From Isoetes taiwanensis (taxonomy: Eukaryota; Streptophyta; Lycopodiopsida; Isoetales; Isoetaceae): a stretch of DNA of 64,000 nt. The DNA is taken from positions 19,467,359 through 19,531,358 of the forward strand of contig JAJEKV010000019.1 in the NCBI GenBank assembly GCA_021234155.1. Direction: 5' to 3'. Each line of letters starts with the position of its first letter. Position 1 is the first letter of the stretch. The position numbers were made by a program, and so were the translations under genes. Of this stretch, positions 50,607 to 63,114 are shown in pieces. The notes beneath the pieces were generated by a model. The model searched no databases. It was not told the DNA's origin and saw only the letters and a list, made by a program, of their open reading frames with translations.

Positions 50607-52000
50607 CTGAAAGCTTCACAAATACCTGCACAAACATGATCTGCCACACAATATTTCCAGTGTGTACCTTTCCTTAAGGACTGCTATTACAGTAAGGGTT
50701 GCAGAAGAACTCGGAATCATGCGATATCAAGGTAGCCCAACAAATCCTCTGTTTTTAGCACCAAACTTCATACATTTGAATCGAGATAGAAAAGCCCAAA
50801 TTCATCAATCTCTTGTGGCCTCCAAACTTCTCTTTGGGTCCCCTGCTCAAACACCCGCCATCCCCTGCTCAGGAACCATGGCAAGATTTGTGATATTTCA
50901 TCAACGGTTTCGCAACTATGGCCTATGCCCCATACACGCAACACACATGATGCATACACCGATCCCATGAGCATCATCATGCGGACCATTGGCTCTCTTA
51001 GCAGGACAGCGAAGGGGATTCAAGGGAGTCCATGGGAGGGGCATAAACCCCTCATGCAAGAAGTAACTATATCTACTTATTTAAAGTTTCTTGGGTTTTC
51101 TTTGCTGATTTGTTTCAACGTTACATTTGACAAAAGAGTAGTTTCCGGCCAAAGCTTCATTTTTTAGGCTATCTTTTCAATTTTATTATGCAGGAGCTAT
51201 GACTAACTTCTCGGTGGATCTAACGTTGATGATGGCTGGTGGGGCGGTGGTTATGGCTTTATGGTGGGTATGGCGTGCGGCTTAGCGATGGTAGTCGTAT
51301 TTCAGTCTAGGTTTATGGCACTTGCATCTAGCAATGCTTATTTTCTTATTTCCATCTCTACGATCACATTTTTGTTTCGGATGAATCGTTCTAGGAGTAT
51401 GGTGATGGCCCCTTGAAGATTCTGGCAGCCTATGGCGGGTTGAATGAAGTAGCTACGGACTTTCTTCACAGATAAGTGATTCATTGTTGAAGATTTAATC
51501 CACGGCATGCATTAACTTCTTCATTTCTGTGATTTCGCAGTAGAGACCGAAATAATGGAGTATGTAAAAGAACCTCGGTATTCTTGGGTTTCCTACTAAA
51601 ATTGTTTCTTTCCTCGATGGGGAAATAACGCCACCAGGGTTTTGGCCGCTTCGAAGGAGAGTTAAAGGTGATAACGCTTAGGTCGTAGATTAACACCGAT
51701 TCAACAGTGTAGCCGGGCCAGACGATTCAACATGCGAGCTGCGATCGCTTGGTTACGTGATTGAAGAACGCATTTTTTCCTTTTATGACATCTTGGTAAG
51801 GTGTTTATCTCGCTTTTGCCAATAATCTTTCTCAAACTACCTGGCATTGGCCTAATTTAAGAGGAGGGATTTCACTTCTTTTGCATCCTTGCGGTTTTGT
51901 GTTGCGTGATGACTAACTTCTATTAATGTAAAGGTATTGTATCTGACTTTGCAGAAAGGAGCTCCCCCTAATTGCCTCCATCGATAGCTTAGATTTCAAC
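50607..52000. other. Flank of the minus-strand candidate gene
   Basis: Contains two coherent minus-strand frames, 50768-50989 (with CETVDEISQILPWFLSRGW) and 51481-51696 (with LIYDLSVITFNSPSKRP). They could be upstream exons of the candidate gene or unrelated debris. No start codon or promoter can be assigned. Confidence 0.3.
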
Positions 52001-55000
52001 ATGCCTCCATAAATCGATTTGGCCGCGGCAGCCACAAGAGTGAGCTAGAGGTTACCCTCAACCGCCTCTTGAATGTTTTCTATCATTTCACTTCCTTCTC
52101 CTCGATCTTTTATCTCTAGGGGTGAAAAAGATATAATGAAGTCAGATGTTCCTCGCTAAGAATATATTACATGAATAGATATGACACATATGATGATTTG
52201 ATTTGTCTATTGATGTCTTTAACAAATTTGGTCTATCATGGTGAGGCTAGCTCTTTCCATAACATGATTGGTATTTTTAATTTTGGAGCATTATACAAGC
52301 AGATCTAATGCCCCTATTTTCAAGTTCATAGATAAACAACGCTCGATTTGTTGGTTCCAAACTTGGTTAAAGGTAAGGAGCAACTTGTTTTGGGGTAAAG
52401 CCGTAAGATGGATCTGGTGTATATATCTATTTTCATTGTATACCCATGTCCATCTATTTCATTGTGCAGCTTATTTCATTGTACATCTGAATATAATTGC
52501 AGGCTTATTAGAAGCTAAAGGGAGCTTAATTTGAAGGGCAAGTTGGATCGTGTAAGTGTACCTTTGTCCAAATTACTCTCCATCTCATACAGTTTATCCT
52601 TTAGAGGTTCAAATGTACTATCCAAGAAGTTTCACTATCCTAAAAGTTTTTTAAATGTACCATGCGTGAGCATATTTCCATTCTCAAGTTTCTCGCATTG
52701 TTTTGCATTACCTCCTCGGCATGTAATTAGAGTTCACAACACTTCTTGAGATTCTCTATGGTCCTGTACCTTATTAAGATATATCTCCATTTCATATTTT
52801 TATTTTCTCGCATTTTTGGAATGAACTCATAGTGCAAAAGCCGCATTCTTTGAAGAAATGTTGAGTTCCCATATTTGTACATTGCCCTATCAAATAGCTA
52901 TTACTGTAGGCAATATGTTACAATGCCAATTTTTACTTTCTACATCCAAAACTTGCTCTACAATAGTTTATGTTGGCAGATTTGTCTTTTTTATTTCATG
53001 GATTGCAAGTTAGTAGGTTGTCTTAACCACTAACCATTTCTTGAATAATGTGATTTGTGTTTACATAAGCTTCTAAATGCTTTGCTTAAGCAATCTCATA
53101 ACACTTAACATACTTGAAGATACTACAATTGTAAGGTCTCGCAGAGTTTCGTCGCAAAATATTGGATGTATTGTCCACAGCTGCAAGGCCAGTTTTGAAG
53201 AAGAGTTCAAATGCATGAAGCAGCATCATGAATAAGGTAATAATGGTGGCAACCATGGTACTTTATCATACCGATGTCAAATTATGTAGCATGCACTTCC
53301 TCGAAGCTCTGGTTTGCTAAATTTTGAAAGAATTATTATAGTGGCATCTATGATTGTAGCATGCAATATGCTACTTGATTCTCCGCGGTTTTACCAATAA
53401 CTGGATCCTTTGCGTAGTCCTCATATGTGAACTGATCACCAACGTAAATTGGAGGTAATAAACATTCCTTCTGTGATAACATGGACTGATTTCTATGCTA
53501 GAAATATTTTAGTGAAGTTTTTCATTGGTTTTCAGGTCCTATCAATGGATTGAATGTAAACGATGTGTGTTCAGGCTGCCATACCATGTGATAATACCAC
53601 GAAAGGCAAACTTTTTCAGTTTATTGTTTAGATTCTGTCATCATTGAGATGTACTCTCACTGTCATAGCATTATGGTAGGTCTTCCTTCCAAACAAGAGT
53701 AACATGATGTGATTGGGCTTTGCACATTGTGACCAACCAGCTATGTAGGTAGTAATTTTCTTCTATTTGGGTAAAATCATGAAAGGGTGTACGTACATTG
53801 TACTGAATTGATGTACAAATATGGATACTTTTCACGTACATTTTGGTTATTTTTTATTTGTATAAACATACACTTTTCGATTTTATGTACTTTGCATATA
53901 CATTTGCCAAATTTTGATATGTTTTGCTATGCATGTACTTTTGGGTACTTTGGTGATTTGTGTAATATAGCCACATGTACCCGTAAAAGGGATACATTTA
54001 TAGACACCCCTTTCATGCTTTTTACCACCCATTTTGAGGTAGTAATTTTTGTGTTTTAAAAGTCAATCATTAACAAACGTGTTTTACCTTCAAAGACTAA
54101 GGATTCTCACATGTTATTGTATGTTTGTAACATCCTTTATTGTTAATGCTAAGCCCCGAATCATTTATCATATTTTATATGGATGGATGGAAGCTTTCTC
54201 ACTTAGAAAATTACATTTTGTGCTACACACATCATGTAAAACAAATGTTGACTAACAAAAAACTTAACAATACATAAATGTTTGTGCACATTTTTGTTTC
54301 TTGGAAGTTAGGCACACAAAGAAAACAATGGTCGAAATGTAAAACAATGCCTTTATTACAAACAATGCTCAAGTGAAATGCCATTATTTATATAATGCTC
54401 ACCCACTCTGACACTGCTATGATTTATTTGTATGTTTAGTATTCCAACATACACAACCACTTATGCCCAATGATTAACATCAAATTAAATTGTCCTCACT
54501 TTATATAGGAGTTGATTCTTTGATTCTATAAACTTGATGTTATTTTGGCCCTTCAACGCCTAAGATTTAGTTTGTAAGTTAAGAAAAAAGTTTTCATTGC
54601 AAACATGAGAGAGCAAACAACAACGTATATGCAGCTTCAACAAAATTTAGTATCATGCCAAAGTTTATACACACTAATAGAGAATTATGCCAACATTTAT
54701 ACCACTAATAGAAATATCATTAAAGATAGCAAACAAGATAATTTCTCTTACATCAAAAAGGCTATATAGAGACACCTCAGAACTACAATTTGCCATCTTC
54801 ACTTTGCTGCGCAATAAAATAAGTTAATCCTTTGTGCATGTCAACATAAAAGATGAGCTTTACATCGAGCCCATCAATGCTTCTAGAGACTTTAAGACAA
54901 TTCGTTGTGATGTGGGTTTTTAGAGGTTGACCAACTTAAAACTTTGTAGAGATCAATTTTTGATTGCATCATTCTAAATGCAAATACCCCATTTACTTCG

Positions 55001-57230
55001 ATGGCTCTATATCACCATGTTCTGATAGTGCCAAGCACCTACTCAGATGGAATGACGCCATACACATTTACTAGAACGCTTGAACATCTTGATTAATGTG
55101 AATCCCTCCTTATGGCATCATCCGGATTAAGGTTGTTCGGATTAACACCTAATTCTCACGCATCATCCCCGGATTAAAACAAAACCTCGACTTACAAATG
55201 AACGCACACGCTACTTCAGTCTACTTATTTTAAAAAAGTTCTTGGGTTCTTTGCTGATTTTTCCTACATTTGCCGTAAAATGGATTGTGCCATGCCTTTG
55301 TTTTCCTGCTGTTTTGCCCTTTTCCCACAATCATACCTAAAGTAGCGAGGGCTAATGATTTTTCTACGGGCTAACTTTCCTTTCTTCCACCCGCGATCTA
55401 TTCATCAGTCTGGCCTCAACAAGGTAAAGCAGGCTTGAATTTGAATCATCACGCCCATTTCGATTGACATACGAAGACACCGTTATCCTAACGCTCAAGC
55501 TGGCCCGCTTTCTTTCCCCGCCAATAAATAAACGGATAGCTCTAACTGAAAATTTTTCCGAGCCGGTAACCTCCATCTCTTTGCTTGCTATGGTTGAATC
55601 CTGAGCCTGTGCTTTCACTACGCATTTTGAGGCTCAGAGATTTTTACCTGACGTATAAGTGTCGCTATGGATTGTGGCGGTAGCATTAGCCCGGGTCCAC
55701 CATACTTAGCTAAGAAGATGCCGGTGTGGTTTGCCCTGAACTGCTAGCCAAGCAAATCTTCTTTTCAAGACTGATTCTATAAAAAGGTGATTCCTTATCG
55801 ATTTTCTATTGCCTATTTTTTCCGGACATAATTCTAATCTTATTCTTTAGCTCGACCTTCATCCGTGATCGATTACATCGCTACCAAGAACACAATTTAC
55901 ATCATCAATGCATTGCACCTGACTTCTATGTTTGTGATTTTTATAGATCGCTTTGGAGCATTTATATTTCTGCTCGCCACGAAGGTATTTACCTTCCTCG
56001 GCCGCCATGTATTTAAGTGGATCTCAGAGAAGGCAAATGTTTGTTGCTTTGCATCTCTTATTTTAAGGATGAAAGGGCCAAAATTGCTATAGAGGACTTT
56101 GTCTAATGCATCTAATAGTGAATCGCTTTCATCTTCTCTCTCATTCGGGTTACGATTAGTGCGATGGCTTGATGTAGGACTAAAGATGTGTCAAGGTGGG
56201 TTCTGCAGCAAAGGAGGTCAGTCGGAGGTGGGCCTTAATGCATTAAGTTCGCCTCAGATGTTTTCTAATCTCAAGAACAAGTTCTGCGTTAGCTGCTGTG
56301 GTTTTTTGTAGGCATTCAAATCCACAACTGCCTTTTCAGGTAAATTTCCATTTCGCTTTGGTGATGGTATTCAAACCGAAAAAGCTTTGGTCTTAATCAT
56401 GTAACACGCATTTGAAGTCCGGGTTTTTCCCTTTGGCTTTACCGTTGATCTTTTCTTATACGCTTCTTCCTTTTTTTTATTCTATGTCTTTCCTCTTCTA
56501 GGGTAGTTACCGCAGCCATAACCCCATTCGCCATTGCTTTCGCATTGTTAGATCCCACATATAAATCCATCCGAGTCAATGACAGAATTTCGTAAATGCT
56601 TTGCATTGTCATTAACGATAAGCCTGCCATAAAATCAATCAAGTAACCAATGCAGCCTTTCATTTGAATCCTTTTGCTCAAATTTGGCTATATTTCCTCA
56701 TGTTGTGTCCGTACCGCTCAAGAGAAAGTGTAAAAATGTATTATGTGACTTTCTAAGCAGTTTGGTTTACTCATGTCCATTATTGGGGCAAATGGCCATG
56801 ACAAAAGTTTTCTTTAGGCAAATGAGTTTGATATGTTACTGTGGATTTGTAGCCAGATGCCAGCGGTGCAAGTAAAGCGATACATAAACACGTATAAGTC
56901 ATAACCTCACAAAGTGTGAAGACCTTTTGTTTGACAAATCTTTGGTCAACACCAATGAGATTATTGTTATACTAGATTTCCATCATTATCACCGGTAGAC
57001 TGTCTCGATGTTGGGAAGTATAGAACTAAAGGTAATGCTATGCGATGAATGCAACATGTTTCATTTTTACTTTGGGTTATATTGTATTTGGGGTTATGCA
57101 TTACTACTTTCTTGAATTTCCGCCGGCCACCACTACAAGAAGAATTTACTCATTTGAAATCACATTCTACACAAGTTGTAATTTTGATGCAATAGCAAAG
57201 GACTATACTCTTCTCACCAAGTCCAAGTTT
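52001..57230. other. Long AT-rich intergenic region
   Basis: No gene recognised. The motif TTCTTGGGTTCTTTGCTGATTT near 55240 resembles a stretch near 51085, suggesting a small dispersed repeat. The GC-richer segment 55300-55700 holds an antisense frame (55364-55618) without recognisable domains. Confidence 0.35.
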
Positions 57231-57318
57231 GCACAAGAAGCATCTCATTGTCCTTATTGTTATTCTGGTAATGTGCACAAGAAGCATCCCATTGATCCCC
57301 ATTGTTATTCTAATGTGT
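57231..57318. repeat. Tandem duplication, 44-bp period
   Basis: GCACAAGAAGCATC begins both copies (57231 and 57275); both contain CATTG and ATTGTTATTCT. Confidence 0.9.
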
Positions 57319-58342
57319 TGAATATATGATAAAGACCAGAAAATTCCTTAGTTACATGCCCTAAGTAATGTTGGAGCTATACTACTTACATCTTTACCCA
57401 GAAATGTGTTACGTCTATATATGGCATTAAGTTCCATGATTAAAAGAGGTTGGAATTGCCTCCAGGATCCAACAGCAAGTGATGCATGCTTAAATTGAGA
57501 AAGCATCAAGAGGCCAAGATCGATATATACAGCAACCGAAGGAAATTCGAGCACACCTTTGGGGATCCATAACTAAAATAATTTATGCATTCCATAAAAG
57601 TTATAATGGGTAATAACTTTGAGTAAGGTACTTACATTAAATGTCACCATACTATGCTGCGTACTTTACACAATTGCAATTGCTGCATTAAATAACGTAT
57701 CGCTTCGTGAATCCCTACTTAAGATACTATATTGTCGGTTAGTGAAGATATCATGGGAGCATCAAATAGCAAGATTAGGCCCTTTGATGATGTGTGCCAT
57801 GTGGAGATGTATATTTAGAGTCTGCTATGAACTAAAGTATGCCAATGAACCATGACAAAATTTTGTGTTTTGCATTTCTTATCTATTGTTCATGGTGTAC
57901 TTAGGTCCCTCTAGGGTGACATTTTGAGCATATTTTGGATCTATCTTTTCAAGTTTTCATTTTTAGAAGTAGATTTAATCATTTCCCACATTCCTTATAA
58001 AGCATTGTTTTTCTATTAAAATTCATAAATGCAAGTGAATACATTGATGATTTTGTTATTAGACAATTTCAATAACAAAATAATTCAAAAACAAATAATA
58101 TCTATTCTACACTATCAACATGCATTGTTGTCGGTTGCACACATAGCGGATCGCTAAAGTCCTAGTAAAAACACATTGCGATAATGGACGCTAAAGTTCG
58201 AGTAAAACACATGCCAAAGATACTAGTTCTAAGAACGCACACGCTTACTAGCTATTAGGATATGTTTTATATTTGTGTTATATATTTAGTGCTTTGTTTC
58301 TCCAAACAACAACTCTTTTTAATAAAAGAAGAGGTACATTAT
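57319..58342. other. AT-rich intergenic DNA
   Basis: Nothing recognisable on either strand. Confidence 0.4.
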
Positions 58343-58396
58343 AGAATTGAACCCTTGATCTCCTACACCGAAACCAATCCCTTTACCAATGGGCTA
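58343..58396 (-). promoter_or_regulatory. tRNA-like Pol III A/B boxes (SINE head or tRNA relic)
   Basis: On the minus strand TAGCCCATTGG (58386-58396) fits the A-box consensus fully, and GGTTCAATTCT (58343-58353) fits a B box with two mismatches. They are 32 bp apart, a normal spacing. The flanks do not fold into a full tRNA cloverleaf, so a tRNA-derived SINE is more likely than a tRNA gene. No 3' tail is obvious. Confidence 0.55.
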
Positions 58397-58489
58397 AGAT
58401 TCATTTTTCAAGGATATATAATTTCTCGTTCTATTTGTAGTGGCTTGGTTTCCTATTTAAATTAAAAGACCGCCTTCCGTAAATCCATG

Positions 58490-58722
58490 CTGTGGTGGCA
58501 ACAACTCCGCCGGACTTGTGCAACTATGGCAAGATGCGCTCACCCCAAGGGTCATTATTGGCCTCGGCAAACGGGTTCCCCACCCACAGTATCGCGCTTT
58601 GTCGATGCGAGATGAACGAGATAGAATCTCCTAAGTTGGATCCTAATCCGCTCTCCCCTTTGATAAACGTTCGCTCGCAGGAATACCCTAGAAGTACGGA
58701 ATTCTCCAATACTAATATTTAA
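58490..58722 (-). pseudogene. Coding-like GC-rich patch, identity unknown
   Basis: On the minus strand 58709-58524 is open and continues past one stop: SAILWVGNPFAEANNDPWGE and then LHKSGGVVATTAWIYG. The composition is protein-like and differs from the AT-rich surroundings. I cannot name the family. An open frame on the plus strand (58492-58722) overlaps it, so strand choice is tentative. Confidence 0.25.
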
Positions 58723-60226
58723 ATTTCTCTAGTAGATGCCTTGACAGAAAAATTGTTTTAGCCCTGCCTTCATTTAATCTATATTACCTTCATGTGCTAT
58801 CTTATTCGACTTCATATGTTAGGGGTTAAGTAAAAATTTATAGAGACAACCATACCTAATGATGTTCCTTTTTAGTCTCAGCCGTAAGTTGCCTTCCTTC
58901 CCGGAGAATGGATTTGTCTTGACCCAACCAACTAGACACTGCCATACAGCTATATGTTGTATGATCCATAAGTCTATGTTCCAAGGTTACAGTTAGGTGC
59001 TCAAATTTCTCTATGACTTTTACCCCGCATATCATTAGAACCCTATGCTTTAGCATGCTCATAGATCTTTAAATTGTTATTTCTTACGTTCTTCTATGTC
59101 GATGTCATGCTATTGTTGTGCCATCACAAGTAACTTCGCATCCGCATATACGCCACAGTCATGCCCTATTTTCAAGAGTGAACCTCTTGAGCGTCGCCGT
59201 TACCCTTACGTTATGTAACGCATCCCCAAAGTTGTGCAATAACAACCCTCCCAACCAGGTGGCCTACCCATAATGAATCGTAGTCCTTTATTTTCATCTT
59301 CTTCTTTAATATGTTTTCTACGTCCCCTGTGATTATGAGCCGTCCTCCGTAGGATCACCGACCCATTTACTCCTTCAGACATCTTTTAACCCTCTTGTTG
59401 GTTTTTAACCCACTATTATATGTTGTATACAATAGCCTATGCCTTAAAGGCTGCAACTATATATCTTTAAATTTTCCTGTATCTTTTTAACCCGCATATC
59501 ATTGGGGGTTATCATTTACCATCGTTATCCACCTTAGAACTGTTAGGCATTGGGTCCCTCTGTGTTGACGTCATGTCACTATGCCAGCATTACAAATAAC
59601 TTGGCATACCTCCATAAGCCGTAGTCATTATCTGATTTAGAGAGTGAGCCTTTATGAGATTTGGAAGTTACCTAGAGTCATCACAGCGCCTGCCCGTTTT
59701 CTAATTCTATCTAAACCCCCACGTCCGGTATTCCCTGAATAGTTAGTTTCCTGCCACCCTGACTTGCATTGATGTTCTAGCTCTAGACGTTTAAAATTAT
59801 AACTCCGCGTAACCCATTGACTTCGACTCTTCCTCATCCAAGCAGGCATCATGTTGGATATCTACCCTTTCATAGCTACACAACCACATTTGAGTTCCAG
59901 TAGATTAACTGTTATTCGTCACCTAGCCAGGAATTGTAGTATTATACGATGCAACTCCATCATCTTGAGCTTTCTTCTCTGTTGTATTTTGTCATGTCAA
60001 CTACAACAGCCTACCTTGGTAGTCAGCAGATTGGATGTCCTCTGCACCTTTCACATAGACCCCACACCCTTCATTAGTAAGTTTGGTCTTTTCTGGCCTC
60101 TCTATACTTGTGTCACTGCTCAATTACATGGCCGAACTGTATATCACACCTAGGCCACAACATCATTTCATGGATGAACATGGAATTCCTCATGCCAATG
60201 CCCTTGGCGACCACCTCCCGACAGCA
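58723..60226. repeat. Diverged duplicated segment, period about 470 bp
   Basis: 58980-59190 resembles 59450-59660. Shared landmarks are CCCGCATATCATT, TCTTTAAATT, GTCATG, CAAGTAACTT/CAAATAACTT and GAGTGA. Divergence is high. No gene is recognised, though minus-strand frames at 58856-59062 and 59652-59852 are open. Confidence 0.5.
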
Positions 60227-60328
60227 ATTGCATCAGCAGCTGTCGTCACCATCAGCCCGACGTCTCATTGCACAACGATTGCATCAACAGCTGCTATCAC
60301 CATCAGCCCGACCTCTCATTGCTTCGTC
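60227..60328 (+). repeat. 51-bp in-frame tandem duplication
   Basis: Copies at 60227-60277 and 60278-60328 share ATTGCATCA, CACCATCAGCCCGAC and TCTCATTGC. The period is 17 codons, so the overlapping open frames (60083-60442 and 60108-60452) both pass through it. Whether either frame is translated is unknown. Confidence 0.85.
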
Positions 60329-61581
60329 CTCAACAACCACCTCACCCTCCAAATCCCATGTAGCATCGCGCCGGACCAAGCTCTCGATGTCATTTTCTTA
60401 TGTTATATTTATTCTTGGCCTTCGGCCATGTCTATGTCATAGCCCTAATTAGCACTCTCAGTTATATATTATATAATAAATTTGTCGCTAATGGTACACT
60501 TTGAATCCTATTAAATTTCTCTCTGATATGTTTATAGGTAGACCGACAACTTTAGTGTCTACAAGTACTCCTATAGCAATAACCCCACGCAGTGACACAC
60601 ATATAGCTACTCGTAGCCTTACAAACCAAGATGCTGTAGACAAAAAGAAAGTGCTTGATCTAGTGTGCCAGTGGGTGGTTGATAATAACATACTGATTCT
60701 CCGCGAGCGAAATGATTCACAGCATAGGTCGGCTACTCACAATATTTAATGATCGGGCACAACGACTGCAGGTCGAGATGTGTTTACTTTCAACATCTTG
60801 TTGGCATGTCCACTGGTGGAACACCAAGACATCGTCTTGGAGGCTCACTATTAGCTGAAAGCATTGATAATGTATTATTATCTAGACATCAGTTCGCATA
60901 TATACCGTCCAGATCTTACCAAACTTATGTAAAGTTCTGCATAGTTTATCTCTTGTTTATCCAAGCAATACAATGATTTTGTAGTATTTCATATTAAATC
61001 TCGTTTTCAAGAATCGCGATTGCGAATCTTCGGAGCTTGGGCTTGGATCCATTTCGTAGTTTTGCTTCAATTTTGTTCTCCTAATGTTGGACACCCAGGA
61101 CCTACACCGCCATCATTATATAAGAGGCTCAGAAGGGATGAGGCATCTTTTTTATATTTTGTCGAGGGCACCGTAGTTACAACTACCCTTCTGTGACACA
61201 AGTAGATCCCATGGTCATAGCACAGGCGGACAACGACCATCAACCCTTTTGCCCAACTCATCCCTGGCGACATCGGCTTAACCGTGCCAAATAAAGTGTA
61301 TGTGTGAGATATAAGTAAGTAAGAAGAAATAAATACGGACGAACAGAGGAGTACATTGAAAAGGGGTAGTATAAAATGTAAATATAGGAGTGTATGTGTG
61401 TGTGATCAATATATGTAAATGAGAATAGATATACATAATGACTTAAAATGTGTACAATTGTGGATATAAGGTATGGTTAAGATAGAGAGTGTGAGTGTGG
61501 AAATATTAAAGATAATCAAAAGGAGAAAGGTATTTAAAAACATAGTGAAAAGAGATATATATCCTGATACAACATAAGATT
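60329..61581. other. Intergenic DNA with short frames
   Basis: An open frame at 60501-60749 (with DKKKVLDLVCQWVVDNN) follows a TTTATAG acceptor-like site and could be an isolated exon, but no partner was found. 61300-61560 is low-complexity GTGTG/ATATA-rich DNA. Confidence 0.3.
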
Positions 61582-61659
61582 TGTTGGATTGTCTTCCAAA
61601 AATTAGAAGATAAGAGTCATTGTTGGCATTGTCTTCTAAAAATCGAAGATAAAAGTCAT
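61582..61659. repeat. Tandem duplication, 39-bp period, each unit a small hairpin
   Basis: Copies at 61582-61620 and 61621-61659. Each contains TCTTC...GAAGA in inverted orientation around an AAAAAT core. Confidence 0.9.
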
Positions 61660-61716
61660 TTTGAGAGTTGTTTTAGGCCCAAAAAATGAAGATGAAGATG
61701 TACTTCTTTTCTAAAC

Positions 61717-63114
61717 TGGAGGCCTATCTCATTGACAAACACTACCTACAAACTTTGTGCCAAGGCTATTGCTTTCAGAGTCAAATCCTTCTTACAATAA
61801 AACATTAGTTTAAATCAATTATCCTTCCTTTCAAAGAGGTTTATTTTCAACAACTATATTGTGGCTATGGAAGGATTACATTAGAATAAGATCTCTAATC
61901 AAAGTTGTATCATTTTCAAGCCAGATTTCGAACGAACCTTTGATACTATTAGATGGAATTTTTTTGAATTAGCCTTATCCAAAATGGGATTTCATCTCAA
62001 ACTCAAGTTGCTGATTCAAGGTCTAAATTCTAGATCCAATTCAGTTGTTCTAGTAGATGGTTGTTCCATGAGATTCTTCGACCTGTATAAAGGTGTTAGG
62101 CAAGGTTGCCCTCTTGCCCCATAATAGTTGCTGAGATGCTAACCAAGGTCATTGTTCACTATCAAAACTTGGGTCTCATTAAAGGCCTTCAGCTCTCTAA
62201 TTCTTTGAACTCTCTTAGCATCCTGCAATATGCAGATGATACTTTCTTTGCTAATATCAATTTCTTTCTTCAACAATTTTCTGCTGCTTTATAGGTGCAT
62301 CTTAATCTCGCCAAAAATACAATTATAGGGGAAATCGACTCCAACTCTCTAGATGACATCACAATTTCTTCCTTCCTCTCAAGCTTCCAAGCTCTTAGGC
62401 ATGCCTTTATCTCTAAATCCAAATATGAAAGAGTTATTAGAATCCCATTCTTACTAATTTTTTTGCTCAAATGGTTCACTGCTAATGGAACTCTCCACGG
62501 CTCTCGCACCAGCAAGAATTTTGCTCATTATATGGCCCGATCTTTCCATGGAAGACAAAGGCCTTCTTTCTACTCTTCTTACCTTTCAGCTTATTCCTTG
62601 TGAGGATCAGGAATTCTTTATTCTTCGCCATGTTCAACCAATGGCATATGGCATGTACAATTTCTGCTTGGCCGACACACATGATAAGTTTGATGACAGT
62701 CCACACCGTGCCTTTCAAGGTGATTCAAATGCCAAATGGCTGTTACGGTAGGACAACAAATGTCTTCAAGATCAGTCATAGGTCACTGCTCTTTAGGCAA
62801 AGTACATGCCAGAGCTAGCTTGCCATTTGCCTCTTTGGATTGTAGAAACTTTGCAGCATCAAGTCTGCAAAAACCTGCATGAGGACATGGAGATTCAATT
62901 CGCTCAAATCTACTTACAGCACTTAGGTGCCCTCAACAGTCTCCGTGCCTATCTTGACGGCGAGATCATTCCTTTGGACTGGGTTCCTCCTCCTATCAAC
63001 ACACTTCTTCCCTGTTCAGAATATAAACATTGGTGTCAAATTCTAGATGCCAATCTTCTTCAAGAATTCCGTGACCATGCTCGCTGTACTTATGATGCGT
63101 TTCTCTCAACATGA
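61717..63114 (+). mobile_element. LINE reverse transcriptase relic, L1-like
   Basis: WRPISLTNTTYKLCAKAIAF starts at 61717, FKPDFERTFDTIRWNF (first catalytic Asp block, decayed) follows near 61918-61966, and GVRQGCPLAP is at 62092-62121. The catalytic box is LQYADDTFF (YADD at 62229-62240), then VHLNLAKNT near 62297. This is the standard block order of a non-LTR reverse transcriptase. Stops (after 61797, at 62122 and after 62291) and frame changes break it. Downstream frames to 63114 (with LGALNSLRAYLDGEIIPLDW) may be the LINE C-terminal region, but I could not identify a known domain. Element ends and target duplication were not found. Confidence 0.85.

Noticed and set aside
58343-58396. Functional tRNA gene
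   Set aside because: A and B boxes are present but acceptor, anticodon and T stems do not form.
58490-58722. Plastid DNA insertion
   Set aside because: The GC-richer, coding-like patch suggested it, but I could not match it to any plastid gene.
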